Below are positions 15,514-22,652 of a stretch of DNA of 41,872 nucleotides, in pieces. Source of the stretch: a virus; IMG/VR virus record IMGVR_UViG_3300050033_000199, positions 1 to 41,872 of that record; one strand, written 5' to 3'. Position 1 is the first letter of the stretch; every line of letters starts with the position of its first letter. Below the pieces are notes generated by a model that searched no databases, had not been told where the DNA came from, and worked only from the letters and a program-made list of their open reading frames with translations. Position numbers and translations under genes: made by a program.

Positions 15514-15732
15514 CTATTTGCAAATTGACGGACACCTTGACTCTTTGAATACGAAGATTCGGTTTATTTTTGCATCCATATTCCTTTTGACCCATGTGTG
15601 GTCTTTTGCGGCGTGCTGTGCTTCCGATAGCACCTTGAGGCATACGGCCAGCAGCAGGCGTTCGGACGCACCGCTAACAAGTCGCTCAAGACGACCCGGA
15701 TTACGCTTTTTAGTTTTCGATTTGGATTTCAT
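15514..15732 (-). CDS. 72-residue protein with attC-encoded leader
   Basis: ATG 15732 lies in the loop of attC-like site 9 and the left arm encodes RNPGRLERLVSG. The body (ASERLLLAVCLKVLSEAQHAAKD, TWVKRNMDAKINRIFVF) is helical and basic. It is the promoter-proximal gene of the attC-punctuated block. No family recognised. Confidence 0.5.
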   Translation of the reverse strand: MKSKSKTKKRNPGRLERLVSGASERLLLAVCLKVLSEAQHAAKDHTWVKRNMDAKINRIFVFKESRCPSICK

Positions 15733-15779
15733 AAAATTTGTATGTCAATTGCCGGGCGTCTTAGCTCCGCACGTTCAAA
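15672..15779. repeat. attC-like site 9, upstream boundary of the array
   Basis: Left core CGCTAAC followed by AA. The left arm GCTCAAGACGACCCGG (15684-15699) and right arm CCGGGCGTCTTAGC (15752-15765) pair over 14 bp with no mismatch, with unpaired C and A on the left. The right core has decayed to GTTCAAA and lies 3 bases from the exonuclease stop. Confidence 0.87.
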
Positions 15780-15781
15780 AC

Positions 15782-16780
15782 TCAAGGCATCGGCACGTCA
15801 TTGTTTTCGGTCGGTTGTGGCGCGGGTTGATAGTCGTCTTTTGCCGTCAATGCGCCCTGTCCAGCCATCTGCCGATATGACCAAAGCGATTCCGGGCCTA
15901 TGAGTTGCATTGGGCCGAATGGCAGTCCGAATACGCGGTAAGATGGCCAGTGGTTAGTGGCCAAGCATTGCGCGTAATACGCGAGCGCGGACTGATATTT
16001 CAATCGGCCCCAAGTTAAAAACTCGGCGGTCATTGCGGGCATTGGTTTCGTAACATGCCAGGGTTCGGTGTTTTCAGAAAGAGGAAACACCCAGTCGGTG
16101 CGGTCTTGTTTAGTTGCTTCCTTGAACATATCCATTCCAAGCGCGGCCTGAATGTCGTAACCTTCATCATTAATCACGCGGCAGAAGGTTTCCGGGTCGC
16201 CGTTGCGGGCGGTTTTGCTGTCTGCCAGCGACTTTCCCCACGTCGGATGTTTCGAGTCCGGCACAAGGTCGAGCAGGCAACGAACGGGGATGTCCAGACT
16301 GCTGACTTTGAATTCGCCAGTGACCATCACTTGCTTTTTTGAGCACGCGATTAATTCGACGCGCGGGGCATAGGATTGCGCGGTTTTGGCGGCAGCTTCG
16401 GCTTCGAGTGCAACTTCCGGTTTGATAACAGTTTTGTCTTTCTGCGATTCAACCCAGTCCTTGCACCAAGACGAATTCAGGTTGAACGGCTTCGGCTCGC
16501 CCGTCTTTTTGTCGGGATAAGTTTCGGGACGAATGACAAAGAGGTCGTCGAATGTGCCGGGGGACATTTCCAGACATTCAAAAAGCCTGCCGAAGATGGT
16601 CGCTGGCGTGTCGGGAGAATTCTTGCTGGCCAGCCATTTTTCTGGATTAACAGCAAACGCGACAATTTCAGAGCGCGACATAATAAACGCGGGGTCGCCG
16701 CGTTTCACGCCGGGCACTTGGCGGGAATAAACTTCGTAGCTGATTCCATCGCCGATTACTTTGCAGTTGATGAAGCTCAT
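15782..16780 (-). CDS. PD-(D/E)XK exonuclease, RecE/exodeoxyribonuclease VIII-like
   Basis: 332 residues from ATG 16780; a TTG at 16789 overlapping the previous stop would add three. The N-terminal part has Y-S-R, MSRSEIVAFAVNPEKWLA and ATIFGRLFECLEMSPGTFDDLFV, as in RecE/YqaJ-type phage nucleases (GxxxHxxxL-like first helix). Later come VMVTGEFKVSSLDIPVRCLLDLVPD and LADSKTARNGDPETF, with D and D-x-K as the catalytic pair, then the YDIQAALGMDMF helix. It degrades double-stranded DNA ends for recombination. It sits next to a Sak4-like ATPase, forming a recombination module. Confidence 0.8.
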   Translation of the reverse strand: MSFINCKVIGDGISYEVYSRQVPGVKRGDPAFIMSRSEIVAFAVNPEKWLASKNSPDTPATIFGRLFECLEMSPGTFDDLFVIRPETYPDKKTGEPKPFNLNSSWCKDWVESQKDKTVIKPEVALEAEAAAKTAQSYAPRVELIACSKKQVMVTGEFKVSSLDIPVRCLLDLVPDSKHPTWGKSLADSKTARNGDPETFCRVINDEGYDIQAALGMDMFKEATKQDRTDWVFPLSENTEPWHVTKPMPAMTAEFLTWGRLKYQSALAYYAQCLATNHWPSYRVFGLPFGPMQLIGPESLWSYRQMAGQGALTAKDDYQPAPQPTENNDVPMP

Positions 16781-16785
16781 GGTTT

Positions 16786-17028
16786 TCAATCAGTAAAAAC
16801 GGCGACGATTGTGAGTCCGCTTTCATCTTGAGAGGTGACATGTATGGAATCGCCAACCCATTCGGTTTTTTTCTGACAATCGGGAAGCAGCGCCTCTTTG
16901 AAGCGATTGAAGGCGGAAGGTTTCACATGAAAATGATTAAAATCAATCGCGGTTATGTCGTTGTCAATATGAAGTGCGGTGACTTCAGCCAATTTGGTTT
17001 TGAACTGTTGAATCTGTTCTTTTGTCAT
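16786..17028 (-). CDS. Small protein between recombination genes
   Basis: 80 residues, starting 5 bases after the Sak4-like gene stop. It has a helical N-terminus (KEQIQQFKTKLAEVTALH) followed by a beta-rich domain (EWVGDSIHVTSQDESGLTIVAVF). No family recognised; a role in recombination or as a single-strand DNA-associated factor is only suggested by its neighbours. Confidence 0.6.
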   Translation of the reverse strand: MTKEQIQQFKTKLAEVTALHIDNDITAIDFNHFHVKPSAFNRFKEALLPDCQKKTEWVGDSIHVTSQDESGLTIVAVFTD

Positions 17029-17033
17029 AATTT

Positions 17034-18062
17034 TTATCGTTTGCTAGTTAAAACTTCCCGCGCCTTGGCAATCACTTCGCGGAATCGTTCGGTCGTTAGG
17101 TCGGGTGCGCGTTCGGCTGGCTCTTTAGCGGCGTCCAAGATTTCCTCGCGCCAAAGCCATTCGTTTGCCTTGTCCCACGTCTTGACGCCCGGCGTTCGGA
17201 CTGGCTTCAAAACCGTCCAAAGCTCGATTTCAAGCTCTTTTAGGGTTTTGGCATCCGATTTTACGCCCTGCATGCCCGTGGGCGCATTTTGATTGGACGG
17301 GCTAGTAGATGGAACGCTCCCACTGGCAATCGTGGCAGGCTGGCCAGCCTGGTTACACCACGCCCCAAGCAATTCGCCGTGGTGAACCGTAATCGGGGTG
17401 GTTTTGTCCTTGGGAAAACAATCACGCAAAGAGGGGTGCGAACACTTCGTCAGGATAATGGAATGATTTTGCAAGATTTCAAAGTGGCAGGTCGCCTCGA
17501 AAATGAAGTCGTCGGCCTGAATGGGTGAAGTTTTGTCGTCCTTTAAGATGACGGTTTTACCGTTTTCCTTGGTCTGCCGCGATTTGTATTTAGCCCGCAG
17601 ACAGACGATGAATGGAATTTTTGTCCGCTGCAATCGCTGAACAAACTTCGCGTGCTCGAACTTCGGTTGGCGCCAGCAATGCAGTCCTGTCTTGCCGCTT
17701 TTTGCTTCAATCTCCGTCGCCATGTCGAGGACGGAGCCTGGGCCGTCCCATTCGTGGCTTCCGCTGTCAATGATGCCGACCGCTGCGCCGGATGTCTCGA
17801 TTGTATCAATCGCCTCGACATAACGGGCGGGCGTGAATGGTGCGCACAGGTCAAAGGTTTCAAATCCGTCCGGCAACACGTCGGCGTAAAGGCTGGCGCG
17901 GCCTGACTCCGAATCGGCCACGACAATTTTGCCCTTTGGCCCGGCCAGTCCGCGCGCCAACAAAAGGCTGGAATAAGTTTTGCCGCAACCGCTTTCCGAA
18001 TATGCGACGATCAGCGGGCTAATGCCGCGCCGTGTCGCCTGTTGTATTTTGAATTCACTCAT
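17034..18062 (-). CDS. Sak4-like RecA-fold ATPase (AAA_24 type)
   Basis: 342 residues. Walker A reads SESGCGKT (22-29), with Ser in place of the first Gly. KIVVADSESGRA follows, then Walker B-like AAVGIIDSGSHEW and the sensor-like IPFIVCLRAKYKSRQ, the order seen in phage Sak4/AAA_24 recombination ATPases. The C-terminal third is low-complexity (TIASGSVPSTSPSNQNAP) and then helical. Such proteins promote single-strand annealing or exchange together with a phage nuclease, matching the PD-(D/E)XK exonuclease two genes downstream. Confidence 0.85.
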   Translation of the reverse strand: MSEFKIQQATRRGISPLIVAYSESGCGKTYSSLLLARGLAGPKGKIVVADSESGRASLYADVLPDGFETFDLCAPFTPARYVEAIDTIETSGAAVGIIDSGSHEWDGPGSVLDMATEIEAKSGKTGLHCWRQPKFEHAKFVQRLQRTKIPFIVCLRAKYKSRQTKENGKTVILKDDKTSPIQADDFIFEATCHFEILQNHSIILTKCSHPSLRDCFPKDKTTPITVHHGELLGAWCNQAGQPATIASGSVPSTSPSNQNAPTGMQGVKSDAKTLKELEIELWTVLKPVRTPGVKTWDKANEWLWREEILDAAKEPAERAPDLTTERFREVIAKAREVLTSKR

Positions 18063-18087
18063 AAAAGTATTTTGTGCAGAAACGGTA

Positions 18088-18267
18088 TCAGACTTTCAAT
18101 GCCTTGGTTAAAAGTTCGTTTTGTTTCGTCAGGCCATCGCAGAGGGTGAGAATCAGTTTTAGTTCGTCCGTCACGGCGTCACGGCGGACAGTGAATTCAT
18201 TTTTGGCCGCGAGTTTAATTCTTTCCTCAACGAAAGCGCGAATGGATGGGGTATTGTCAATAGTCAT
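18088..18267 (-). CDS. 59-residue helical protein
   Basis: ATG 18267 overlaps the previous stop (ATGA); the longer open frame upstream is not supported. The product is helical (IRAFVEERIKLAAKNEFT, LILTLCDGLTKQNELLTKAL) and probably a coiled-coil dimer. Function unknown. Confidence 0.6.
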   Translation of the reverse strand: MTIDNTPSIRAFVEERIKLAAKNEFTVRRDAVTDELKLILTLCDGLTKQNELLTKALKV

Positions 18268-18488
18268 CGTTTGGCCTTCGGTTGAAGTTTGCGGATGAAA
18301 ATGCACCTCTTGTCGTAACTGGCCACAGTCCCGTCCTTTAAAATGACCCACCTTCCCCTGATCGCACAAACGGCTCGCGTTATTTGGCCGTATTTGTCGT
18401 CAGAGTAAAACCACCAATCGCCAACCCGGAACTTTTCGCCGGGCTTCATCCTGCGCCAGCCCTTGGGAATTTTAACGCGCGTTTTCAT
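18264..18488 (-). CDS. Small phage protein with GE.F.VGDWW motif
   Basis: 74 residues. The pattern GWRRMKPGEKFRVGDWWFYSD is common in small early phage proteins of unknown function. It has a basic C-terminus (FIRKLQPKAKR) and overlaps the next gene start. Confidence 0.65.
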   Translation of the reverse strand: MKTRVKIPKGWRRMKPGEKFRVGDWWFYSDDKYGQITRAVCAIRGRWVILKDGTVASYDKRCIFIRKLQPKAKR

Positions 18489-18506
18489 GATTTTATTTCT
18501 TCCACT

Positions 18507-18704
18507 TTATTTCACCCTCGTGATTTCAAAGTGGCCCTTTTTGGTGGGGAGTTTGCGGATGCACAATTCGATGCCAAGCGGCTTCTGCAAATTGTAGGCC
18601 GCTTGGCGCAATTCACTATTAACGGAGTGGGAGATAGTTTCTCCCATGTTTAACATTCGCAAATCAGTGAGCAGCCGAGTGAATTTGGTGGTTGATTTCT
18701 TCAT
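18507..18704 (-). CDS. 65-residue basic protein
   Basis: Starts about 10 bases past a promoter-like TTGACA site, so its mRNA may be nearly leaderless. It is helical and basic (KFTRLLTDLRMLNMGETISHS, ELCIRKLPTKKG). No family recognised. Confidence 0.6.
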   Translation of the reverse strand: MKKSTTKFTRLLTDLRMLNMGETISHSVNSELRQAAYNLQKPLGIELCIRKLPTKKGHFEITRVK

Positions 18705-18713
18705 CGTGGATTC

Positions 18714-18742
18714 AGTTTCTCAGTTTTAATACATTGTGTCAA
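18714..18742 (-). promoter_or_regulatory. Candidate early promoter
   Basis: On the minus strand: TTGACA (18742-18737), a 17-nt spacer, GAAACT (18719-18714). It lies in a 122-bp AT-rich gap (18705-18826) that otherwise holds nothing recognisable. A start near 18707 would leave almost no leader before ATG 18704. Confidence 0.45.
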
Positions 18743-18826
18743 CATTTATTTTACAATTTGTGAAACTATTTTCGCATCAAAAAGGCCAACAAGGGTTATC
18801 ATATTTTCCTTTATTTTGCCGGTTGT

Positions 18827-19522
18827 TTATAGGTTGAAGTTCTCGGCCTCCAGTTTGGTTATGAAAAAGTGAATCCCGCTTGAACATTCATTGTTGTAAT
18901 CATCGTCGAATTTCTCTTTAGGCTTAACTGTTTTCCCCGCCTCATAGAAAAACTCGCAATCGTTTTGGCTGACGCCTTTTCTAGCGCCAACAACTTCGAG
19001 CACCTTTGCAAATTCGGCGCGACATTTCCGCCCAAAAGCGTGGCTGCGTTTTGCATTTGCCGGGATTAGAAGTTTTACCAAAACATTATCACGGCATTTT
19101 TTCCAGACAATCAAATCTCCTTCGGGCAATATGCGCGTTGAGGCGATTGCAAAATCGGCGTCTTTTGCGCCTGACAGGTTTGCGCCTGACAGGTTTGCGC
19201 CTGACAGGTTTGCGCGTGACAGGTCTGCGCGTGACAGGTCTGCGCCTGGCAGGTCTGCGCGTGACAGGTCTGCGCCTGGCAGGTCTGCGCATGACAGGTC
19301 TGCGCCTGACAGGTTTGCGCGTGACAGGTTTGCGCGTGACAGGTCTGCGCCTGACAGGTTTGCGCATGACAGGTCTGCGCCTGACAGGTTTGCGCGTGAC
19401 AGGTCTGCGCCTGACAGGTCTGCGCCTGACTTGACTGCCGCTTTTACTGCGTCGGCTAGTGATGAAAAATCGCCTTCAAACAGAATTGACCCGGCGATGG
19501 ATTTAATTTGGATTTTTGCCAT
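18827..19522 (-). CDS. Pentapeptide-repeat protein
   Basis: 231 residues. The N-terminal domain ([23 protein letters not shown]) precedes about 18 perfect A(D/N)LSx pentapeptides (residues about 33-120), then a non-repeat C-terminal domain ([36 protein letters not shown]). Pentapeptide repeats form a right-handed quadrilateral beta-helix; in gyrase-protecting members it mimics DNA. The layout of a short N-terminal domain, repeats and a C-terminal domain is common in phage early proteins of unknown function. The repeat DNA is almost identical from unit to unit, so copy number is likely to vary. Confidence 0.85.
   Translation of the reverse strand: MAKIQIKSIAGSILFEGDFSSLADAVKAAVKSGADLSGADLSRANLSGADLSCANLSGADLSRANLSRANLSGADLSCADLPGADLSRADLPGADLSRADLSRANLSGANLSGANLSGAKDADFAIASTRILPEGDLIVWKKCRDNVLVKLLIPANAKRSHAFGRKCRAEFAKVLEVVGARKGVSQNDCEFFYEAGKTVKPKEKFDDDYNNECSSGIHFFITKLEAENFNL
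19166..19433. repeat. 15-bp tandem repeat array coding for pentapeptides
   Basis: About 18 units of the form GCGCSTGRCAGGTYT with few differences, in frame with the pentapeptide gene on the minus strand. The long plus-strand frames through it are by-products of the repeat. Confidence 0.9.
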
Positions 19523-19561
19523 ATTTTTTTGGTTTAATTTTTGCGTTGGTTTTCGCGCTTG

Positions 19562-19807
19562 TCAGTTTTGGCCTTGTGTCCGGCATGGCGCGTTCTGCCG
19601 GATTATCTGCTGTCGCAATTCAGTTTCGATCACGAACTGGCGATTGTTTTGCGCTGCGTCGGCCAGCGCGTGTAAATCGCCGCACCCGTCATAAGCATAG
19701 CCGGTGAAAACGTCAAAGCTGAAAATCAATGCGTTGAGCCTTTGAACTTCCGGCGTGGTCGGAATGACGACTCGCGGCCATTGGAATTTTGTGGTTGTTG
19801 GTTTCAT
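19562..19807 (-). CDS. First gene of the early minus-strand operon, unknown
   Basis: 81 residues from ATG 19807, preceded by a GA-rich ribosome site. It contains VVIPTTPEVQRLNALIFSFD, YDGCGDLHALADAAQNN and a helical ETELRQQIIRQ. No family recognised. Being first behind the divergent regulatory region, it may be an early regulator or takeover protein. Confidence 0.6.
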   Translation of the reverse strand: MKPTTTKFQWPRVVIPTTPEVQRLNALIFSFDVFTGYAYDGCGDLHALADAAQNNRQFVIETELRQQIIRQNAPCRTQGQN

Positions 19808-20253
19808 AATTTTCTCTTTCTTTGTTGGTTTACCGTTACGCCTTTAGTTAAGCACAGGCCGTGCCAACATTTTCACGCTAAACCCCTTTGAATAAGGTGT
19901 ATATAAACAGGACGGTGTTTCAATTCGAGCACCAAAACTGTCCCGTGATTTTGCAGGACACGGGCAATTCAAACAGTTAACGATTTCGTATGTCCAATTA
20001 AAATACAGACTTTTTTTGCTCACTCTGGTCAAATATTGTGTCCCGTTTTACTGTCCAAGTATCTATTCAGTATATACTTATGATGTATAGAAAAATAGTT
20101 CCTGAAAAATAATTTCCGTCTGGGTATTGACAAGAGGGCGGGTGGGGGATAAATTTGCCTCTCTGAGTTGTTTATGGGGTGGCCGGAAAAGTGTTCGTAT
20201 TAAAATTCCGAGACGGGCAGTTAATGGCCTCATTAAACACCGGCCTTTTTATT
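19808..20253. promoter_or_regulatory. Divergent regulatory region between early minus and plus operons
   Basis: A 446-bp AT-rich stretch without a convincing gene. It holds a repeated TGTCCCGT (19940 and 20039), the first copy being half of the inverted repeat CCCGTG/CACGGG (19942-19947 and 19959-19964), and the inverted repeat AAGTAT/ATACTT (20057-20079). These are operator-like. A plus-strand promoter lies at 20127. No repressor gene of classical type is seen beside it. Confidence 0.6.
20127..20155 (+). promoter_or_regulatory. Candidate promoter of the plus-strand replication operon
   Basis: TTGACA at 20127-20132, a 17-nt G-rich spacer, TAAATT at 20150-20155. It lies upstream of the DUF551 gene, with a leader of about 90 bases. 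Confidence 0.5.
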
Positions 20254-20481
20254 ATGAGCAAGAAAACTATCAAGAAATCTGCGTGGCATAAATGTTCTGA
20301 AGAATTGCCGCAGGTTGTATACGCATCCGATGGCAGCGTTAATTCTGTTTTGATATACAAAAAGAACGGCTTTGAATGCGGGTCTGACATTCAAATATCA
20401 AACACAAAGTTCCTGAACGCGCACAAAAATTGGGTGACACATTGGATGGAACTGCCAGAGCCGCCTTCTGCCGCATTTTAG
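20254..20481 (+). CDS. DUF551-type small phage protein
   Basis: 75 residues from ATG 20254; an in-frame GTG at 20179 is less likely. It has the family pattern: AWHKCSEELPQ at the start, VLIYKKNG, and the final VTHWMELPEPP block. DUF551 proteins are common early phage proteins of unknown function. This is the first gene of the plus-strand early operon. Confidence 0.75.
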   Translation: MSKKTIKKSAWHKCSEELPQVVYASDGSVNSVLIYKKNGFECGSDIQISNTKFLNAHKNWVTHWMELPEPPSAAF

Positions 20482-20564
20482 GTCTGAAAATAGTTGAAGA
20501 TTTTTCTTGTGCTTGGATTGGGAGTGTGAGAGAGTGCGGGAAGTTAAGTAAATGGTGCTGTGAG

Positions 20565-20690
20565 ATGGCACCAGAAACGAAGTTAAAAATGCCCATCGAA
20601 ATTTCCAATCCGTTGCCGCTGGCGACCTGCCCAAAAGCTGAAAGGCTCTTCGACATCTCACCGCTAGTGGCAGCGGATTTGAGCTTTTGA
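20565..20690 (+). CDS. Possible 41-residue protein
   Basis: ATG 20565 to TGA 20690, filling the 212-bp gap before the winged-helix gene. It contains KMPIEISNPLPLATCPKAERLF. The frame is open further upstream (GTG 20526, TTG 20430), so the start is uncertain. Weak support. Confidence 0.3.
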   Translation: MAPETKLKMPIEISNPLPLATCPKAERLFDISPLVAADLSF

Positions 20691-20693
20691 ATT

Positions 20694-20933
20694 ATGAAAA
20701 CATCATTCCACCACGCACCGCTTAAATCCAACCGAATCTCCCTTCTTCTGAAATGGCTTAAATTGTTTCGCAATGATGGGCTTACAACACTGGAGATCGC
20801 AAAAAGCTGCAACACAACCCGTCCGGCGTCTGACGTGAGCGAGCTTCGGGCCTGCGGCGTCACTGTCAACTGCGACTACGAGGGGAAAACCCCAAATGGC
20901 CGAAAAGTGTATCGCTACCGGATTGAGGGCTGA
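20694..20933 (+). CDS. Winged-helix DNA-binding protein
   Basis: 79 residues. ISLLLKWLKLFRNDGLTTLEI and AKSCNTTRPASDVSELRACG form a helix-turn-helix, and the VNCDYEGKTPNGRKVYRYRI end looks like the wing. Such small winged-helix proteins in early phage operons may regulate transcription or load replication proteins. It is followed by the GIY-YIG gene after 3 bases. Confidence 0.65.
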   Translation: MKTSFHHAPLKSNRISLLLKWLKLFRNDGLTTLEIAKSCNTTRPASDVSELRACGVTVNCDYEGKTPNGRKVYRYRIEG

Positions 20934-20936
20934 TTT

Positions 20937-21269
20937 ATGGCATATTTTAACCCCCACTCTTGGCTGACTCCAAACACCTATAACGGGAATTTTGCCTATC
21001 CTTCTGGACGCGGCATTTATGTTTTGGCTGCTCGTAAAATTGATTACGAAAAAAAGAAGGTGAGGCACAAAATTCTTTATGTCGGGATGTCTTTGGATTT
21101 GAGGCGGCGATTAAGCGGCCATGCGGTTTTGCTAGAATTGAGGGATCGTTTTGGAGATGTGGTTATTTTCTTCCGAAATTACAAGTCCGACCTTCGTAAA
21201 TTAGAACGTCACTTTATCCACCTTTTCAATCCCCCCTACAACATCATTGGCAGGAGGCGTGGAATATGA
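20937..21269 (+). CDS. GIY-YIG nuclease
   Basis: 110 residues, a single catalytic domain: GIYVLAARK (about 23-31), ILYVGMSLDLRRRLSGH (YVG half plus the catalytic Arg) and a later Glu in DLRKLERHFI, then PPYNIIGRR. It has no DNA-binding extension, so it may be a free-standing homing-type or repair nuclease. It overlaps the replication gene by 4 bases (ATGA). Confidence 0.85.
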   Translation: MAYFNPHSWLTPNTYNGNFAYPSGRGIYVLAARKIDYEKKKVRHKILYVGMSLDLRRRLSGHAVLLELRDRFGDVVIFFRNYKSDLRKLERHFIHLFNPPYNIIGRRRGI

Positions 21270-21985
21270 ACGACCTCTACTTCATTGATTACGAACCAAA
21301 AATAATGCTCACCGATACGGTCGGAATGCGACCGGATACCGAGCTTGCTCACCGGAGGCTGTGCGATGTTCTTTGGTCACAAGGATGCCCACTCGTTCAC
21401 GACGACATTTCGCTTCAGGACATCTGCCGATCAAAAGACCATGATTGGGTGAGAATCAAGGGTGAACTCATGCAAAAGGGGTGGATGATTGAAAACGGAC
21501 AATTCACACATAAAGGCTGCATGAAAACGATGTTGCGATGCCACGAACGACACGAGAAAAAGATAGCCGCCGCAAATGCCGGAGCGGCCGGAAGATGGGG
21601 TAAAAAGTCATCAGAACCAACATGCGACCGCAATGCGACCGCAATGCCTACGGATATGCGACCGCAATGCCAATCACATTCACAATCACAATCACCTGTA
21701 GAGAGAGAGAGCAATTTGCCTGAAATTCCACCGATGAGTCGAAAAGACTTCGATGTGATGTCAGAAATGCGGGGTGTTCCAAAAGAGTGCGCGGAATGGT
21801 TTTGGAACGTGAATGACGGGCGTGGGTGGGTGGACAGCAAAAGCAATCCGATTGTCAAGGTTGAGCCGCTTCTTTTGAATGCCCTGAAGTCGTGGCGAAC
21901 AAAGCAGGCAAGGACAAGTGGCTCAAAATTTACACCGCCGAAACCAACCAATAAACAAATTCTTGATCAATGGGGGATAAAATGA
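21266..21985 (+). CDS. DUF1376/replisome-organiser-like replication protein
   Basis: 239 residues. The N-terminal part (MLTDTVGMRPDTELAHRRLCDVLWSQGCPL, here in two overlapping blocks) has the layout of phage replication initiators with an N-terminal winged domain: D-T, then a helix with Y/H-R-L-L, then pLp-D. A basic low-complexity linker (AAANAGAAGRWGKKS) follows, typical of this group. The C-terminal domain (MSRKDFDVMSEMRGVPKECA) is helical. The likely role is origin recognition or helicase loading. No phage helicase or polymerase is seen, so the host enzymes are presumably recruited. Confidence 0.65.
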   Translation: MNDLYFIDYEPKIMLTDTVGMRPDTELAHRRLCDVLWSQGCPLVHDDISLQDICRSKDHDWVRIKGELMQKGWMIENGQFTHKGCMKTMLRCHERHEKKIAAANAGAAGRWGKKSSEPTCDRNATAMPTDMRPQCQSHSQSQSPVERESNLPEIPPMSRKDFDVMSEMRGVPKECAEWFWNVNDGRGWVDSKSNPIVKVEPLLLNALKSWRTKQARTSGSKFTPPKPTNKQILDQWGIK

Positions 21986-22392
21986 GCGTCGTAAAACTAC
22001 CTTACAAATGCAAATTCTGTGGACAGCCAGGCTTCGTTGACTACGAGCACAATGGAATGCTTACCGAAGATCAGGTAAATCATTGGCTGAAATTCGTTGC
22101 CTGTAATCCTTGTGCTGATTACCAGCGCCAGAGCACGGACTTGTCGCGCCGACTTTTTAACATGGCCGGGAACTGGCACAACCTGATAACTTACAACCCC
22201 AAAGCTGCTGGGCCGCTTGAATCGGAAACGCGGGAAGCATTTGAGCGGACATTTCGACGCCTATGCACCGCCGTCGAAAAAAAGACGCATTGGGGCGGGC
22301 TATTCAATTCTGGAATGGTAGAGGACGCCATGAAATCCCCCAATCACGCCTATCGCGTCGTTAAATCGCTTTTGGAAAGGACGGCACAATGA
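21982..22392 (+). CDS. Zinc-finger protein following the replication initiator
   Basis: 136 residues from ATG 21982, which overlaps the previous stop and has GGGGGA upstream. Two Cys pairs, CKFCGQPG and ACNPCADY, form a probable zinc ribbon in residues 10-50; the rest is helical. The position suggests a replication accessory role such as helicase loading; the family is not recognised. Confidence 0.6.
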   Translation: MSVVKLPYKCKFCGQPGFVDYEHNGMLTEDQVNHWLKFVACNPCADYQRQSTDLSRRLFNMAGNWHNLITYNPKAAGPLESETREAFERTFRRLCTAVEKKTHWGGLFNSGMVEDAMKSPNHAYRVVKSLLERTAQ

Positions 22393-22646
22393 CAACTCTT
22401 CCCAAAATGGGCCGCCCCAGCCTGTCCGGTCTTTCTATCAAGGGACTTGGTTCGGCTGAATATAATCGCCAGTTGAGGAAAATTAAGAACGCAGGAAAGC
22501 CTCGTAAAAAACCATGGTCGGGAATTCCAAGCAGTAAAATAATTGGCCAAGCGGCGTATATGAAGGCTTGGCGCCGAATGCGAATCACCGAACGCTCTCA
22601 AATCCAATCCTCCGACATTCCCAAATCCCAAACTAACGACCCATGA
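22389..22646 (+). CDS. Small basic protein
   Basis: 85 residues, ATGA overlap with the upstream gene. Strongly basic and flexible (LRKIKNAGKPRKKPW, AAYMKAWRRMRITERSQ), so nucleic-acid binding is plausible. No family recognised. Confidence 0.55.
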   Translation: MTTLPKMGRPSLSGLSIKGLGSAEYNRQLRKIKNAGKPRKKPWSGIPSSKIIGQAAYMKAWRRMRITERSQIQSSDIPKSQTNDP

Positions 22647-22652
22647 AATGAA

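Noticed and set aside
19166-19433. CRISPR-like array
   Set aside because: Units are 15 bp, contiguous and coding, with no unique spacers.
19006-19694. Arg/Leu- or Arg/Ser-rich frames opposite the pentapeptide gene
   Set aside because: They are repeat by-products of the 15-bp units; the minus-strand A(D/N)LSx reading is the known fold.
19844-20032. 62-codon minus-strand frame with Cys pairs in the regulatory region
   Set aside because: TTG start, no ribosome site, and it covers operator-like repeats; more likely chance.
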